DNA of 64,000 nucleotides from Paranoxybacillus vitaminiphilus (lineage in GTDB: Bacteria > Bacillota > Bacilli > Bacillales > Anoxybacillaceae): positions 184,852 through 248,851 of the forward strand of contig NZ_QLMH01000004.1 of the NCBI RefSeq assembly GCF_003259935.1, given 5' to 3'. The notes below the pieces were generated by a model, which searched no databases, was not told where the DNA came from, and worked only from the letters and a program-made list of their open reading frames with translations. Numbering within the stretch: position 1 is the first letter of the stretch; each line of letters starts with the position of its first letter. A program made the position numbers and the translations under genes. Below, one piece after another: positions 17,673-25,748 of the stretch.

Positions 17673-19208
17673 ATGATTGAAAATGATACACTTCAAGACC
17701 GTTTACCTCAATTTCCCGAACCATATTGGCGCGACTCAGTGAAACTTCCAACCTTTCCGAAACTTGAGAAGGACATAGCCGTAGATGTCGCCATTGTTGG
17801 CGGGGGGATATCGGGAATAACAGCGGCTTACTTGCTTGCTCAGCATGGAGTAAAAGTTGCGCTAGTCGAAGCCGACCGCATTTTAAATGGAACAACCGGG
17901 CATACAACCGCAAAAGTCACGGCACAGCATGGTCTTATTTATGACGAATTGAGCAATCATTTAGGTGAAGAAAAAGCAAGGATGTATTATGAAGCCGCTG
18001 ACGATGCGCTGCAGTTTATCCGTAATACGATCGGCAAGCATAACATTGAATGCGATTGGACGGAAGAAGACGCCTATGTATACACGAACTCCCATTCATA
18101 CATAAGCAAAATCATTAATGAATTTAAAGCATATGAAAAATTAGGAATTAAAGGGGAGTTTACAGAAAGCATTGCTCTTCCCATACAAATAAAAGCAGCA
18201 GTCGTCATGAAAAATCAAGCCCAATTCCACCCTGTAAAATATTTAAAAAAACTTGTCGAACGAATGACAAAAAATGGTTCTGAAATATATGAACAGACAA
18301 CCGCTATCAGCATCGAAAGAGGAACGCAGCCAAAAGTGGTCACGAGAGACGGATATAAAATTACATGCGAACATGTAGTTGCCTGTTCTCATTTTCCTTT
18401 TTATGATGCCGGGTTTTACTTCTCAAGAATGTATGCCGAACGCTCTTACATCATTGCGGTAAAAACAGCAAAAGATTATCCCGGCGGTATGTACATAAGT
18501 GCAGAAGATCCTGTCCGTTCACTGCGATACACGAATGTCAATGGCGAAAAGCTTGTATTAATCGCCGGCGAAAACCATAAAACGGGACAAGGCGTTCCGA
18601 TGATGCAGCATTACGAAGCTCTGCAATCTTTCGGTGACGAAGTATTGGGAATCAAAGAAATTCCTTATCGCTGGTCTGCCCAAGACTTCACAACATTAGA
18701 CAAAGTTCCTTATATCGGGCAAATGAATGAGCGTACACCAAATATCTTTGTTGCCACAGGGTATCGAAAATGGGGTATGACAAACGGAACTGCCGCAGCA
18801 TTATTGCTGACAGATTTAGTGCTGGAAAAAGAAAACCGCTATCGCGAACTTTATACGCCATCAAGGTTTTATGCCGATCCAAGCGTAAAAAAGTTTATTT
18901 CGCTGAACACGGATGTCGCCAAACATTTAATTGAGGGCAAGCTGGAATTTGCTCTCAGAGAACCTGAAAATTTAGCGGCCGATGAAGGAGCGGTCGTTTC
19001 CGTTAACGGGAAAAGAGCTGGAGCCTATAAAGATAAAGAAGGAACGCTGCATATTATTGACACAACATGCACGCATATGGGCTGTGAATTGGAATGGAAC
19101 AGCGGCGATCGGACATGGGATTGTCCTTGCCACGGCTCAAGATTTTCGATACATGGTGATGTTGCGGAAGGCCCGGCGAAAAAACCGTTAAAGAAATTGG
19201 AACAATAG
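17673..19208 (+). CDS. yhfW: FAD-dependent oxidoreductase with C-terminal Rieske domain (YhfW-like)
   Basis: 511 residues. The N-terminal DAO-type FAD domain begins VAIVGGGISGITAAYLL (about 40-57) and continues through NGTTGHTTAKVTAQHGL and a C-terminal FAD motif (NIFVATGYRKWGMTNGTAAA). The last ~80 residues are a Rieske [2Fe-2S] domain with both ligand pairs intact: CTHMGC and CPCHGSRF. Length and architecture match B. subtilis YhfW (about 509 residues), whose physiological substrate is not known to me. Likely cytosolic, as no signal peptide is seen. The AGGAGGAG ribosome-binding site supports the ATG. Confidence 0.88.
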   Translation: MIENDTLQDRLPQFPEPYWRDSVKLPTFPKLEKDIAVDVAIVGGGISGITAAYLLAQHGVKVALVEADRILNGTTGHTTAKVTAQHGLIYDELSNHLGEEKARMYYEAADDALQFIRNTIGKHNIECDWTEEDAYVYTNSHSYISKIINEFKAYEKLGIKGEFTESIALPIQIKAAVVMKNQAQFHPVKYLKKLVERMTKNGSEIYEQTTAISIERGTQPKVVTRDGYKITCEHVVACSHFPFYDAGFYFSRMYAERSYIIAVKTAKDYPGGMYISAEDPVRSLRYTNVNGEKLVLIAGENHKTGQGVPMMQHYEALQSFGDEVLGIKEIPYRWSAQDFTTLDKVPYIGQMNERTPNIFVATGYRKWGMTNGTAAALLLTDLVLEKENRYRELYTPSRFYADPSVKKFISLNTDVAKHLIEGKLEFALREPENLAADEGAVVSVNGKRAGAYKDKEGTLHIIDTTCTHMGCELEWNSGDRTWDCPCHGSRFSIHGDVAEGPAKKPLKKLEQ

Positions 19209-19210
19209 AG

Positions 19211-19412
19211 AAAAAAGGCTGTCTCATAACGGTCTAATCTTGGACTTTTTATATGAAAATGTCCCGAAAAAACAAAAAAGCCATGGGACAAAGTAATCAT
19301 CGTTATGCCTCACAAAAAAGAAAACGGTCTGTGACCTGCTTCTCTATTAAGCAAGTCACAGACCTATCCATTTATGGCTGATAAACCAGGGAGGGCGAGA
19401 CAGTCCGCTTTT
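19211..19412. repeat. Expanded, divergent repeat copy with nested hairpins (after yhfW)
   Basis: Outer arms AAAAAGGCTGTCTC (19211-19225) and GAGACAGTCCGCTTTT (19397-19412) match the family ends. The interior is larger than elsewhere and contains a GTCCC/GGGAC pair (19261-19289) and a strong hairpin, GGTCTGTGAC ... GTCACAGACC (19326-19364). It looks like a family member that gained or recombined internal sequence. It lies between convergent genes. Confidence 0.5.
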
Positions 19413-19438
19413 GCCATATTTTACTAAAGATATGTTTA

Positions 19439-19951
19439 CTATTTAAACGAACAGGAAGATGGTAAAATTACATCCATTTTAGATTCTTCTAAATCAACTA
19501 ATATTCCATGAGTAAGTATTCGTTTTGGAATTAGCGGATGATTTTGAAGCAGTGAAACACTGTTGCGTACGTTTTCCTCGATTGTTTCGGCACCCTGAAA
19601 CCATTCAAAAAGCGACTGTCCAAGCGTATATTTTAATAAATAGTCTATTGTATTTGATGTATCCTCATATATTTTTTCTTTTTCTAACCACTTCTTAAAA
19701 ATAGATTTCGAGACGGGTTGTTGGTTTGTTGTTTTCTCTCCTACTACAAAAATATCTGTAATAGGGAAATGAAATATATTCATAACAATGTTTCGAATTA
19801 AACACCCATATGAGTGGGAGATAACAGCCCTGTGACTTGGCAACCATACAATGTCTTCCGGTGTCGTTTGTATGATTTCGGGCAATTTTTTCTCCATTCG
19901 TTCATGCACTTCGGCAACTACAATTTTAGTCGGTTTTAACACTTCCTTCAT
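19439..19951 (-). CDS. Beta-carbonic-anhydrase fold protein lacking the zinc ligands
   Basis: 170 residues from the ATG at 19951 (AGGAG seven bases upstream; earlier in-frame ATGs overlap sbtA without a good site). The C-terminal part ENVRNSVSLLQNHPLIPKRILTHGILVD and the middle AVISHSYGCLIRNIVMNIFHF match beta-carbonic anhydrases of the YtiB type. The zinc and dyad motifs are gone: CxDxR reads EVHER, and the HxxC motif GHHDCG reads GEKTTN. Hydration of CO2 is therefore unlikely; a regulatory or binding role with SbtA is proposed. It starts 21 bp after sbtA in one operon. The B. subtilis YbcF protein is a possible relative. Confidence 0.75.
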   Translation of the reverse strand: MKEVLKPTKIVVAEVHERMEKKLPEIIQTTPEDIVWLPSHRAVISHSYGCLIRNIVMNIFHFPITDIFVVGEKTTNQQPVSKSIFKKWLEKEKIYEDTSNTIDYLLKYTLGQSLFEWFQGAETIEENVRNSVSLLQNHPLIPKRILTHGILVDLEESKMDVILPSSCSFK

Positions 19952-19971
19952 ATTCATTCTCCTTTCATTCA

Positions 19972-20976
19972 TTATTGAATCCATTGAGCTATGTGATAGT
20001 ACACAGATATGCCAATAGTTAAATTAAAAGGAAATGTAATCCCTAATGACATCCCAAGATAAATGGAAGGATTGGCTTCAGGAACAGAAGCTCGCATTGC
20101 CGCAGGTGCTGCAATGTAAGAAGCACTCGCTGCCAGCACCCCCATCAGCATCGTTCCTCCTACAGACAATCCGCACCATGCACCTATGAAAATTCCTACT
20201 ACGCCATATAATAGCGGGAAAAATAGTCCTAAAAAAATTAATCTAAATCCGTATTTCTTCACCGCGGCTAATTGTTCTCCGGCTAAAAGTCCCATCCCCA
20301 GCAGAAAAATCATTAAAATACTTGAATATAAATCAACAAAAAGCGGCTTAATTTTCGGAAATGCACTTTCCCCGGCGATAAGACCTATGATAAAACTTCC
20401 TGCCATGAGCAAAACACTTTTTCCAAACAAACTCTCCTTAAGAATTCCTGAATAAAACGGGCTCTTTGAAATTGCCTGATTCCGTAATACCTCCATCTGA
20501 TTTTCCGGTTTAACCCTCTTCAGAAAATGCAGCATGAATATCGACAAAATAATCGCGGGACTTTCAAGCAATACGACTAACGCATTCATATAACTTTCAT
20601 ACGGAACATTTTGCATATTAAGAAATGCGAGCGCAGCGCCAAATGTTACAATACTCACTGAGCCGTATGTCGCCGCAATACCAATCGCATTTTTTCGGTC
20701 GAATCTCATTCGTCTGCATATAACAAAGGTTATGATTGGAATAAGGATACCGAGTAAGAGTGTCCCTGCGACCGGTTTTATTAATTCATGTACAGAATGC
20801 TCCGACAGCTCAATTCCCCCCTTAATGCCGATTGCAATTAATAAATAGATACTGAGTGATTCGCTAAGGGCTGAAGGGAATTTCAAATCTGATTTCACCC
20901 ATGATGCGATTAATCCCAATGCAAAAAACAATACAGCCGGCGAAACTAGGTTTGTCAAAATGATCTCCAACACCAT
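19972..20976 (-). CDS. sbtA: Sodium-dependent bicarbonate transporter, SbtA family
   Basis: 334 residues with about ten transmembrane helices in two inverted halves (DUF897/SbtA family). Recognisable stretches are NLVSPAVLFFALGLIAS, IYLLIAIGIKGGIEL, AATYGSVSIVTFGAAL and AASASYIAAPAAMRASVPEANPSIYLG, the last typical of the SbtA second half. In cyanobacteria SbtA is a high-affinity Na+/HCO3- symporter gated by the PII-like SbtB; no SbtB is present here. It is flanked by a carbonic-anhydrase-like protein and a DUF2294 protein. Bicarbonate as substrate is inferred from family. Its leader contains a long terminator-like hairpin. Confidence 0.85.
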   Translation of the reverse strand: MVLEIILTNLVSPAVLFFALGLIASWVKSDLKFPSALSESLSIYLLIAIGIKGGIELSEHSVHELIKPVAGTLLLGILIPIITFVICRRMRFDRKNAIGIAATYGSVSIVTFGAALAFLNMQNVPYESYMNALVVLLESPAIILSIFMLHFLKRVKPENQMEVLRNQAISKSPFYSGILKESLFGKSVLLMAGSFIIGLIAGESAFPKIKPLFVDLYSSILMIFLLGMGLLAGEQLAAVKKYGFRLIFLGLFFPLLYGVVGIFIGAWCGLSVGGTMLMGVLAASASYIAAPAAMRASVPEANPSIYLGMSLGITFPFNLTIGISVYYHIAQWIQ

Positions 20977-21018
20977 TATCCTCTCCTTCTATATATTTAT
21001 CTAAGACGACAAATTAAA

Positions 21019-21087
21019 AAAACCGGAAATATCCTCGAGAGTAAAAACTTCGACTGTTTTACTGCCTCGATAAGATACTCCGGTTTA
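21019..21087 (-). terminator. Long terminator/attenuator hairpin between the DUF2294 gene and sbtA
   Basis: On the - strand AAACCGGA ... TCCGGTTT closes a long stem that also includes CGAGGCAGTAAAA and TTTTACTCTCG, followed by a seven-T run. It lies 43 bp before the sbtA start, so it either ends the DUF2294 transcript or attenuates sbtA. Confidence 0.8.
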
Positions 21088-21118
21088 TTTTTCACAGACC
21101 ATTGCGGCCGTTGAAAAA

Positions 21119-21493
21119 TCATCCCGTTACTAATTTATGAAGCATTTCTTCCAAATTGTTGGACAGGATAAATACAATCACGCGCTCACCCGTCTTCGTG
21201 CTTATATCTGTATGCATACTAACAACCTCTTGTCCGGTTAGATTAAAAATGATTTCCTTAAGTTGTGCACTGCCAGATTCTAATAAATCGGACCGTATTT
21301 TTTTTATAGACAACAGTCCATCGAGCGTTTTCGCCACTTCCTTTTCGGCGGGAGTTAATATCCCTTTTAATACAACAATAATCATATTGCGAACAATATC
21401 TGTTTTGACCGAAATCGGTCCGCGGCCTAAATATTCCTTTTCCCATTGTGTGAGCGTACGGCTAATTTTATCTTCTAAAGCCCCTTTGGACAT
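21119..21493 (-). CDS. DUF2294 (YbcI-like) protein
   Basis: 124 residues from an ATG at 21493 (a GTG one codon earlier is closer to the ideal distance from AAAGGGGGT). The frame stays open a further 58 codons upstream by chance, through a structured leader, and is not coding in my view. MSKGALEDKISRTLTQWEKEYLGRGP ... VRNMIIVVLKGILTPAEKEVA ... VVSMHTDISTKTGERVIVFIL is the DUF2294 pattern. B. subtilis YbcI is in this family and sits in the ybc cluster with a carbonic-anhydrase-like gene (ybcF) and the inorganic-carbon gene ybcC (dabA). Association with sbtA here supports a role in inorganic-carbon handling. Biochemical function unknown. Confidence 0.75.
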   Translation of the reverse strand: MSKGALEDKISRTLTQWEKEYLGRGPISVKTDIVRNMIIVVLKGILTPAEKEVAKTLDGLLSIKKIRSDLLESGSAQLKEIIFNLTGQEVVSMHTDISTKTGERVIVFILSNNLEEMLHKLVTG

Positions 21494-21516
21494 CACTGTC
21501 GTCCGACCCCCTTTCT

Positions 21517-21656
21517 CAATAAAAAATCGGCATGTTTCACTTACGATAGAAAGTGAGACATACCGATTTATTCTCAGCTTTATCGCAGCTTGTTTCAGCC
21601 TTTTCGTCTTGCCATACCTTGTATAGCAAGACGCTAAAGCTATTCTTGAATGCGAT
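21517..21656 (-). promoter_or_regulatory. Structured 5' leader of the DUF2294-sbtA cluster
   Basis: Reading on the - strand: AGCTTTA and TAAAGCT can close a stem around the hairpin CGTCTTGC ... GCAAGACG; next comes a strong hairpin, AATCGGTATGT ... ACATGCCGATT, with a TTTTTTATT tail, then the AAAGGGGG ribosome-binding site. This is the form of a terminator-type regulatory leader. I do not recognise a known riboswitch class. The remaining 21660-21994 is A/T-rich without a supportable gene. Confidence 0.5.
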
Positions 21657-21994
21657 AAATCTTGCAATCATTCGGAACTATTTAATTCATATTTCGCAAC
21701 CTTTGCATAAATTATGAGGTGTTTTTTGAATATCGCTGAATAAAAATGTTTTATTTGTAAAATAGGATATAATTTAACTTGTTTAAAAATCGTTTTATTG
21801 TTAATTGAATGATTAAATATTCATTCGCTATAAATTATTTTTGAATTTTTATTCAGGGTGCGAAATGTAAGATCTAATTTTGATTTTAATTATATTAAAT
21901 GACTGCATATTGTCAAGCCTATTATGGGGTTGTTCTCCCTCACCAATCCGTTTTAGATAACAAGTTTCCATCTTATCTCCAAAAATTTTTACCA

Positions 21995-22474
21995 CTATTT
22001 GTGATACGGTTCTCCCCTATTAATGCGAAACGCCCTGTATATTTGTTCAAGAAGAATAAGCCGCATGAGCTGATGCGGGAACGTCATTTTCGAAAATGAC
22101 AAGGCTTCGTCAGCCCGTTGCATGACTTGTTTGCTTAAACCAAGTGAGCCGCCAATAATAAAAGCGATTTTGCTTCGTCCATAGGTAGCTAGCTGGTCGA
22201 TTTGTTTCGCAAATTCCTCGGATGATCGCATTTTTCCGTCAATCGCAAGGGCAATCACGTATGCATCAGGAGCAATTTTCGCCAAAATGCGCTCCCCTTC
22301 CTTTTGCTTAACCAACTCCACTTCATTGTCGCTCAGTTCTTCGGGTGCCTTTTCATCCAAAACTTCGAGAATTTCTACTTTTGCATAAGCAGAGAGCCGT
22401 TTGGCGTATTCATCAATTCCTTGTTTTAAATATTTTTCTTTCAGTTTGCCGACACAAATAATCGAGATATTCAC
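21995..22474 (-). CDS. rlmH: 23S rRNA (pseudouridine-1915 N3) methyltransferase RlmH
   Basis: 159 residues, the full family length (YydA in B. subtilis). A SPOUT methyltransferase that methylates pseudouridine 1915 (E. coli numbering) in helix 69 of 23S rRNA. Seen are the N-terminal [23 protein letters not shown], the SAM-loop [10 protein letters not shown] and the C-terminal [24 protein letters not shown], including the terminal Tyr-His-Lys used for binding. It lies at the end of the walR-htrC region as in B. subtilis. The upstream intergenic region carries a DnaA-box group. Confidence 0.96.
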   Translation of the reverse strand: MNISIICVGKLKEKYLKQGIDEYAKRLSAYAKVEILEVLDEKAPEELSDNEVELVKQKEGERILAKIAPDAYVIALAIDGKMRSSEEFAKQIDQLATYGRSKIAFIIGGSLGLSKQVMQRADEALSFSKMTFPHQLMRLILLEQIYRAFRINRGEPYHK

Positions 22475-22499
22475 AATTCATCCCCACTTTACAAACATA

Positions 22500-22542
22500 A
22501 TATCCACAGAACTTATCCACATATTCACAAAATATATCCACA
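22500..22542. promoter_or_regulatory. DnaA-box cluster upstream of rlmH (yydA)
   Basis: A perfect TTATCCACA (22513-22521) is flanked by ATATCCACA at 22500-22508 and 22534-22542 and a weaker ATATTCACA at 22521-22529, all in the same orientation; further variants lie at 22728-22745. From memory, B. subtilis has one of its oriC-distal DnaA-box clusters at yydA, the same gene. Confidence 0.7.
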
Positions 22543-22557
22543 TATTGTGTAGAAACA

Positions 22558-22713
22558 TTAGTTCCCTACAATATATATTGCTTGATTATTGCAAAAATCA
22601 CACCTTACTCCCTGATTATCCACAAAGATCTTCTCAATTTCCGGCGCCATTTCTTTTTCATCAACATACATATCAATTGCTAACTCAATATGATTTTCAC
22701 AGCATCTATACAT
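22558..22713 (-). CDS. CxxH/CxxC small zinc-ribbon-like protein
   Basis: 51 residues from the ATG at 22713 (AGGAGG seven bases before); the longer frame has no ribosome-binding site. CCENH near the N-terminus and CDFCNN near the C-terminus form a CxxH/CxxC metal-binding pattern, as in the small protein often annotated next to rlmH in bacilli. Function unknown. It lies between htrC and rlmH on the same strand. Confidence 0.75.
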   Translation of the reverse strand: MYRCCENHIELAIDMYVDEKEMAPEIEKIFVDNQGVRCDFCNNQAIYIVGN

Positions 22714-22812
22714 ATTGATCCCTCCTGTTATCCACTTGTGGAAAAACAAAAACAGGAGAGCATTGACTCCCCTGTTGATAAATTATAGCCAAAATTCTTT
22801 TCATTTTTCTAC

Positions 22813-24030
22813 TTAAAACGATTCTTTTGCTAGCTTCATTGTGACCGTTTGCTTTTTGCCTTCTCTGTAGAACGTCACTTTCATTTCATCTCCGATTGAT
22901 TTTTCTGTATATAAATATTTTCTCAATTCAAGGACGTTACGAATTGGTTTGTCATCTAAAGCAACAATGACATCGAACTGTTTTAAACCAGCTTGTGCGG
23001 CCGGAGACATTGGTACAACTTGAACAATCGCCACTCCCTCAGTTACGTCTTCCGGTAAATGAAGCGTTTCTTGTAAATGATAAGAAGAAATATCACTTAA
23101 CGAACGGAGTTCCACTCCCATATATGGACGGCGTACTTGTCCATATTTTTCTAAATCAGCAATAATCGGTTGAGCAAAATTAATTGGAATGGAAAATCCA
23201 ATTCCTTCAACAGCTTCTTGAGCAATTTTCATTGAGTTAATACCGATAACTTGTCCTTCAATATTAACAAGAGCTCCGCCGCTGTTTCCAGGGTTAATGG
23301 CCGCGTCTGTTTGTAACACTTCCGCATTCCAATCCGGCATACCGTCTTGGTCTAAATCAACTTCAATCGTACGGTTCGTTCCTGAAATAATACCTTGCGT
23401 AACAGAACCGGCAAATTGAAGACCTAACGGGCTACCAATAGCGATGACCGGTTCGCCCGGTTTGACCACATCGGAATTGCCAAACTCCGCCACTTTCTTT
23501 ACATGCTTCGCATCAATTTCAAGGACCGCTAAATCTGTCAACACATCACTTCCTAATAGTTTGGCAGGAACTCTTGTGCCGTCTTTTAAGCTAACTTCTA
23601 TTTGGCTCGCGTTTTCCACAACGTGGTGATTCGTTACAATAAATGCTTTACCGTTTGCCTTTTTATAAATGACACCTGAACCTGTTCCTGCTTCACCGCC
23701 TTGAGACCAGAAGCTAGCTTCTTGAATATTGACAACTCCGACAACTGCGTCAGATACTTTATCAACGGCTTTCGTCACTTGGGACACGACATCGACCGCA
23801 ACACTTTTTTGCACAACCGGCTTCTGGGACATATCTTCCTTCATTTCGTTCTCATCTCCCTTAATAGCTATATCATAAGGGAGAACATTCCATTTTGAAA
23901 GAGTCGGAATGGAAAACATGATTAATAATGCGCCTAAAATCGCGCCAACTAAAGCTGCTAAAAATGTGCCGCCGCGATTTCCTTTTTGTTTTTGTTGATA
24001 CTGCTGATAATGATCGTCATAATACCCCAC
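22813..24030 (-). CDS. htrC: HtrA-type membrane-anchored serine protease (HtrC/YycK)
   Basis: 405 residues from a GTG at 24030, preceded by GGTGAG; this gives the usual VGYYDDHYQQY start, whereas the longer frame adds unlikely sequence. One transmembrane helix (~24-43), then a trypsin-like domain with the triad in TNHHVVE (His), LTDLAVLEID (Asp) and NPGNSGGALVN (Ser), and a C-terminal PDZ domain (VVPMSPAAQAGLKQFDVIVALDDKPI). The active site faces outside the membrane and degrades misfolded exported proteins. It is the last member of the walRKHIJ-htrC cluster. A TATAAT at 24098-24103 suggests its own promoter. Confidence 0.93.
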   Translation of the reverse strand: MGYYDDHYQQYQQKQKGNRGGTFLAALVGAILGALLIMFSIPTLSKWNVLPYDIAIKGDENEMKEDMSQKPVVQKSVAVDVVSQVTKAVDKVSDAVVGVVNIQEASFWSQGGEAGTGSGVIYKKANGKAFIVTNHHVVENASQIEVSLKDGTRVPAKLLGSDVLTDLAVLEIDAKHVKKVAEFGNSDVVKPGEPVIAIGSPLGLQFAGSVTQGIISGTNRTIEVDLDQDGMPDWNAEVLQTDAAINPGNSGGALVNIEGQVIGINSMKIAQEAVEGIGFSIPINFAQPIIADLEKYGQVRRPYMGVELRSLSDISSYHLQETLHLPEDVTEGVAIVQVVPMSPAAQAGLKQFDVIVALDDKPIRNVLELRKYLYTEKSIGDEMKVTFYREGKKQTVTMKLAKESF

Positions 24031-24164
24031 TGTGCTCACCAATCCTTTCATCGAAGAGGATGCTTTCAGTAAAAGGTAGTGTATGTATCTAACTACCATT
24101 ATACTCCTCTGCACCGGTAAAAATCCATTATTAAAACATTAGCACAGCATGTCCAAAAATATCG

Positions 24165-24959
24165 TTACACATACGCCAGCTTTGTCGGAATTTTTGGATC
24201 TGTATCATATAAGTCAAACTGCTCTCCAACAATAATTCCTTTGCTTGCTAAGACTTGAGTAACGGACATTCTCGCCAACTCTTTCATATTATTATCTTGA
24301 CTTAAATGCGCTAAATAAATGCGCTTTGTTTTCTCACCGATCACATCAGCTAAAGCAAGTCCGGCATCTTCATTGGAAACATGCCCAACATCGCTCAAAA
24401 TACGGCGTTTAATATTCCATGGATAATGCCCCATTCTTAGCATTTCCACATCGTGGTTGCTTTCAAATACAAACACATCGGCATTCTTAATGATCCCTTT
24501 CATCCGGTCGCTTACATAGCCTGTATCGGTAATTAATACAAGCTTCTTGCCTTCATGATGAAACACATAAAACATCGGCTCAGCGGCATCATGGGAAACA
24601 CCGAATGATTCAACATCAAGATCGCCAAACGTTTTTACTGTTCCCATTTGAAATACAAATTTTTGCTCAGTTGGAATATCGCCGATTAATCCTTCCATCG
24701 CTTTCCACGTCTTCTCATTAGCGTAAATCGGCAATTGATATTTTCGGGCAATGACACCGAGACCTTTAATATGGTCACTATGTTCATGGGTAACTAAAAT
24801 GCCTGATAGCTGCTTCATATCCCGCTCAATTTGCTTGAACAGCTGTTCCATCTGTTTTCCGCTCAATCCTGCGTCAACAAGCAAACTGTTTCGTTCAGTT
24901 TCCACATAAAAGGCGTTTCCCGTACTTCCGCTTGCAAGGACGCTAAACCTTATACTCAC
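24165..24959 (-). CDS. walJ: WalJ, metallo-beta-lactamase-fold nuclease-like protein
   Basis: 264 residues (YycJ/VicX family). Metal ligands are clear in [11 protein letters not shown] (HxHxDH) and later His/Asp positions ([18 protein letters not shown]). Typical of the MBL-fold RNase/DNase group; YycJ/WalJ acts in mutation avoidance or in coupling the cell cycle to cell-wall homeostasis in other species. Starts 6 bp after walI in the wal operon. Substrate not known. Confidence 0.93.
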   Translation of the reverse strand: MSIRFSVLASGSTGNAFYVETERNSLLVDAGLSGKQMEQLFKQIERDMKQLSGILVTHEHSDHIKGLGVIARKYQLPIYANEKTWKAMEGLIGDIPTEQKFVFQMGTVKTFGDLDVESFGVSHDAAEPMFYVFHHEGKKLVLITDTGYVSDRMKGIIKNADVFVFESNHDVEMLRMGHYPWNIKRRILSDVGHVSNEDAGLALADVIGEKTKRIYLAHLSQDNNMKELARMSVTQVLASKGIIVGEQFDLYDTDPKIPTKLAYV

Positions 24960-24965
24960 TATGTC

Positions 24966-25748
24966 TCACTCCAGCATTTTATTTTCTTCATTAATGACTT
25001 GTCCTTCAAAAGCATTTACATAATAATCCTCTTTTCCATTCACAACAATACGCCATGTTGGCGTTAACACTTGTGAAGCTGTAAATTGAACAAGGGCATA
25101 ATAACCGAGTTCAATATTCGTCACATGATCACCAGGATTTAAGTGATTTTTCTTATATAACGTTTCAATTGCTTTAATAGCGGGTACAATTTCTTGCTTT
25201 TCATATTCTTCCAAATCATGAAGCAGCGTTTGTTCATAAGAAATAATTTCATTATTTTCATTTAAATGCAGTACGAGCATACTGCTGACATTTTTATAAA
25301 TGACTTTTCCGTTATACTTTTGAAAAAATAAAATCTCTTTTTCTTTTTCATCAAACTTCCAAAACGAATAATTTTCGCCTGAAATAATGTTTCGCTTTAT
25401 GAAATTATTTAGGAAATATTGATCCCTTGGATTAGAAAGTGGAACAGGCTCAATAAATGATACCTCCAATACCGGTTGATTGCTAATTACGACTTTTTGA
25501 TTAGGTAGCTTTTTTATTTCTTGAGCAGTAAATATTTTACTTTTTCCGCTTAAATAAGCTGCTTTTGTAATCTCCTTTGGCAGCTCAACATATGTAATTC
25601 CATTTGCTTCTAACTGTTCTTCAATCGTCGTTTCCAAAATAACATCCAGCTGGCTGCTGTTTCGTTTCTGAATAAATTGATAAGCCAAAAAAATATCGAG
25701 GATGAGGAATGTAATAATAAATATGGTCTTTGTTTTACTCCAATCCAA
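24966..25748 (-). CDS. walI: WalI (YycI), two-component accessory regulator
   Basis: 260 residues starting at TTG 25748 with GGGGGGAG five bases upstream. It overlaps the end of walH by 14 bp. One N-terminal transmembrane helix (about 7-25), then an extracytoplasmic YycI domain. Together with WalH it binds WalK in the membrane and tunes its activity. Sequence conservation of this family is low; synteny makes the call firm. Confidence 0.9.
   Translation of the reverse strand: MDWSKTKTIFIITFLILDIFLAYQFIQKRNSSQLDVILETTIEEQLEANGITYVELPKEITKAAYLSGKSKIFTAQEIKKLPNQKVVISNQPVLEVSFIEPVPLSNPRDQYFLNNFIKRNIISGENYSFWKFDEKEKEILFFQKYNGKVIYKNVSSMLVLHLNENNEIISYEQTLLHDLEEYEKQEIVPAIKAIETLYKKNHLNPGDHVTNIELGYYALVQFTASQVLTPTWRIVVNGKEDYYVNAFEGQVINEENKMLE

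Noticed and set aside
19326..19364. Hairpin considered as a terminator of its own
   Set aside because: No T run on either side; better explained as part of the expanded repeat element.
21494..21667. 58-codon N-terminal extension of the DUF2294 protein
   Set aside because: It reads through two strong hairpins and has no start signal; DUF2294 proteins begin near residue 59 of that frame.
22558..22749. Longer version of the CxxH/CxxC protein
   Set aside because: The first 12 codons lack a ribosome-binding site; AGGAGG is before the internal ATG at 22713.
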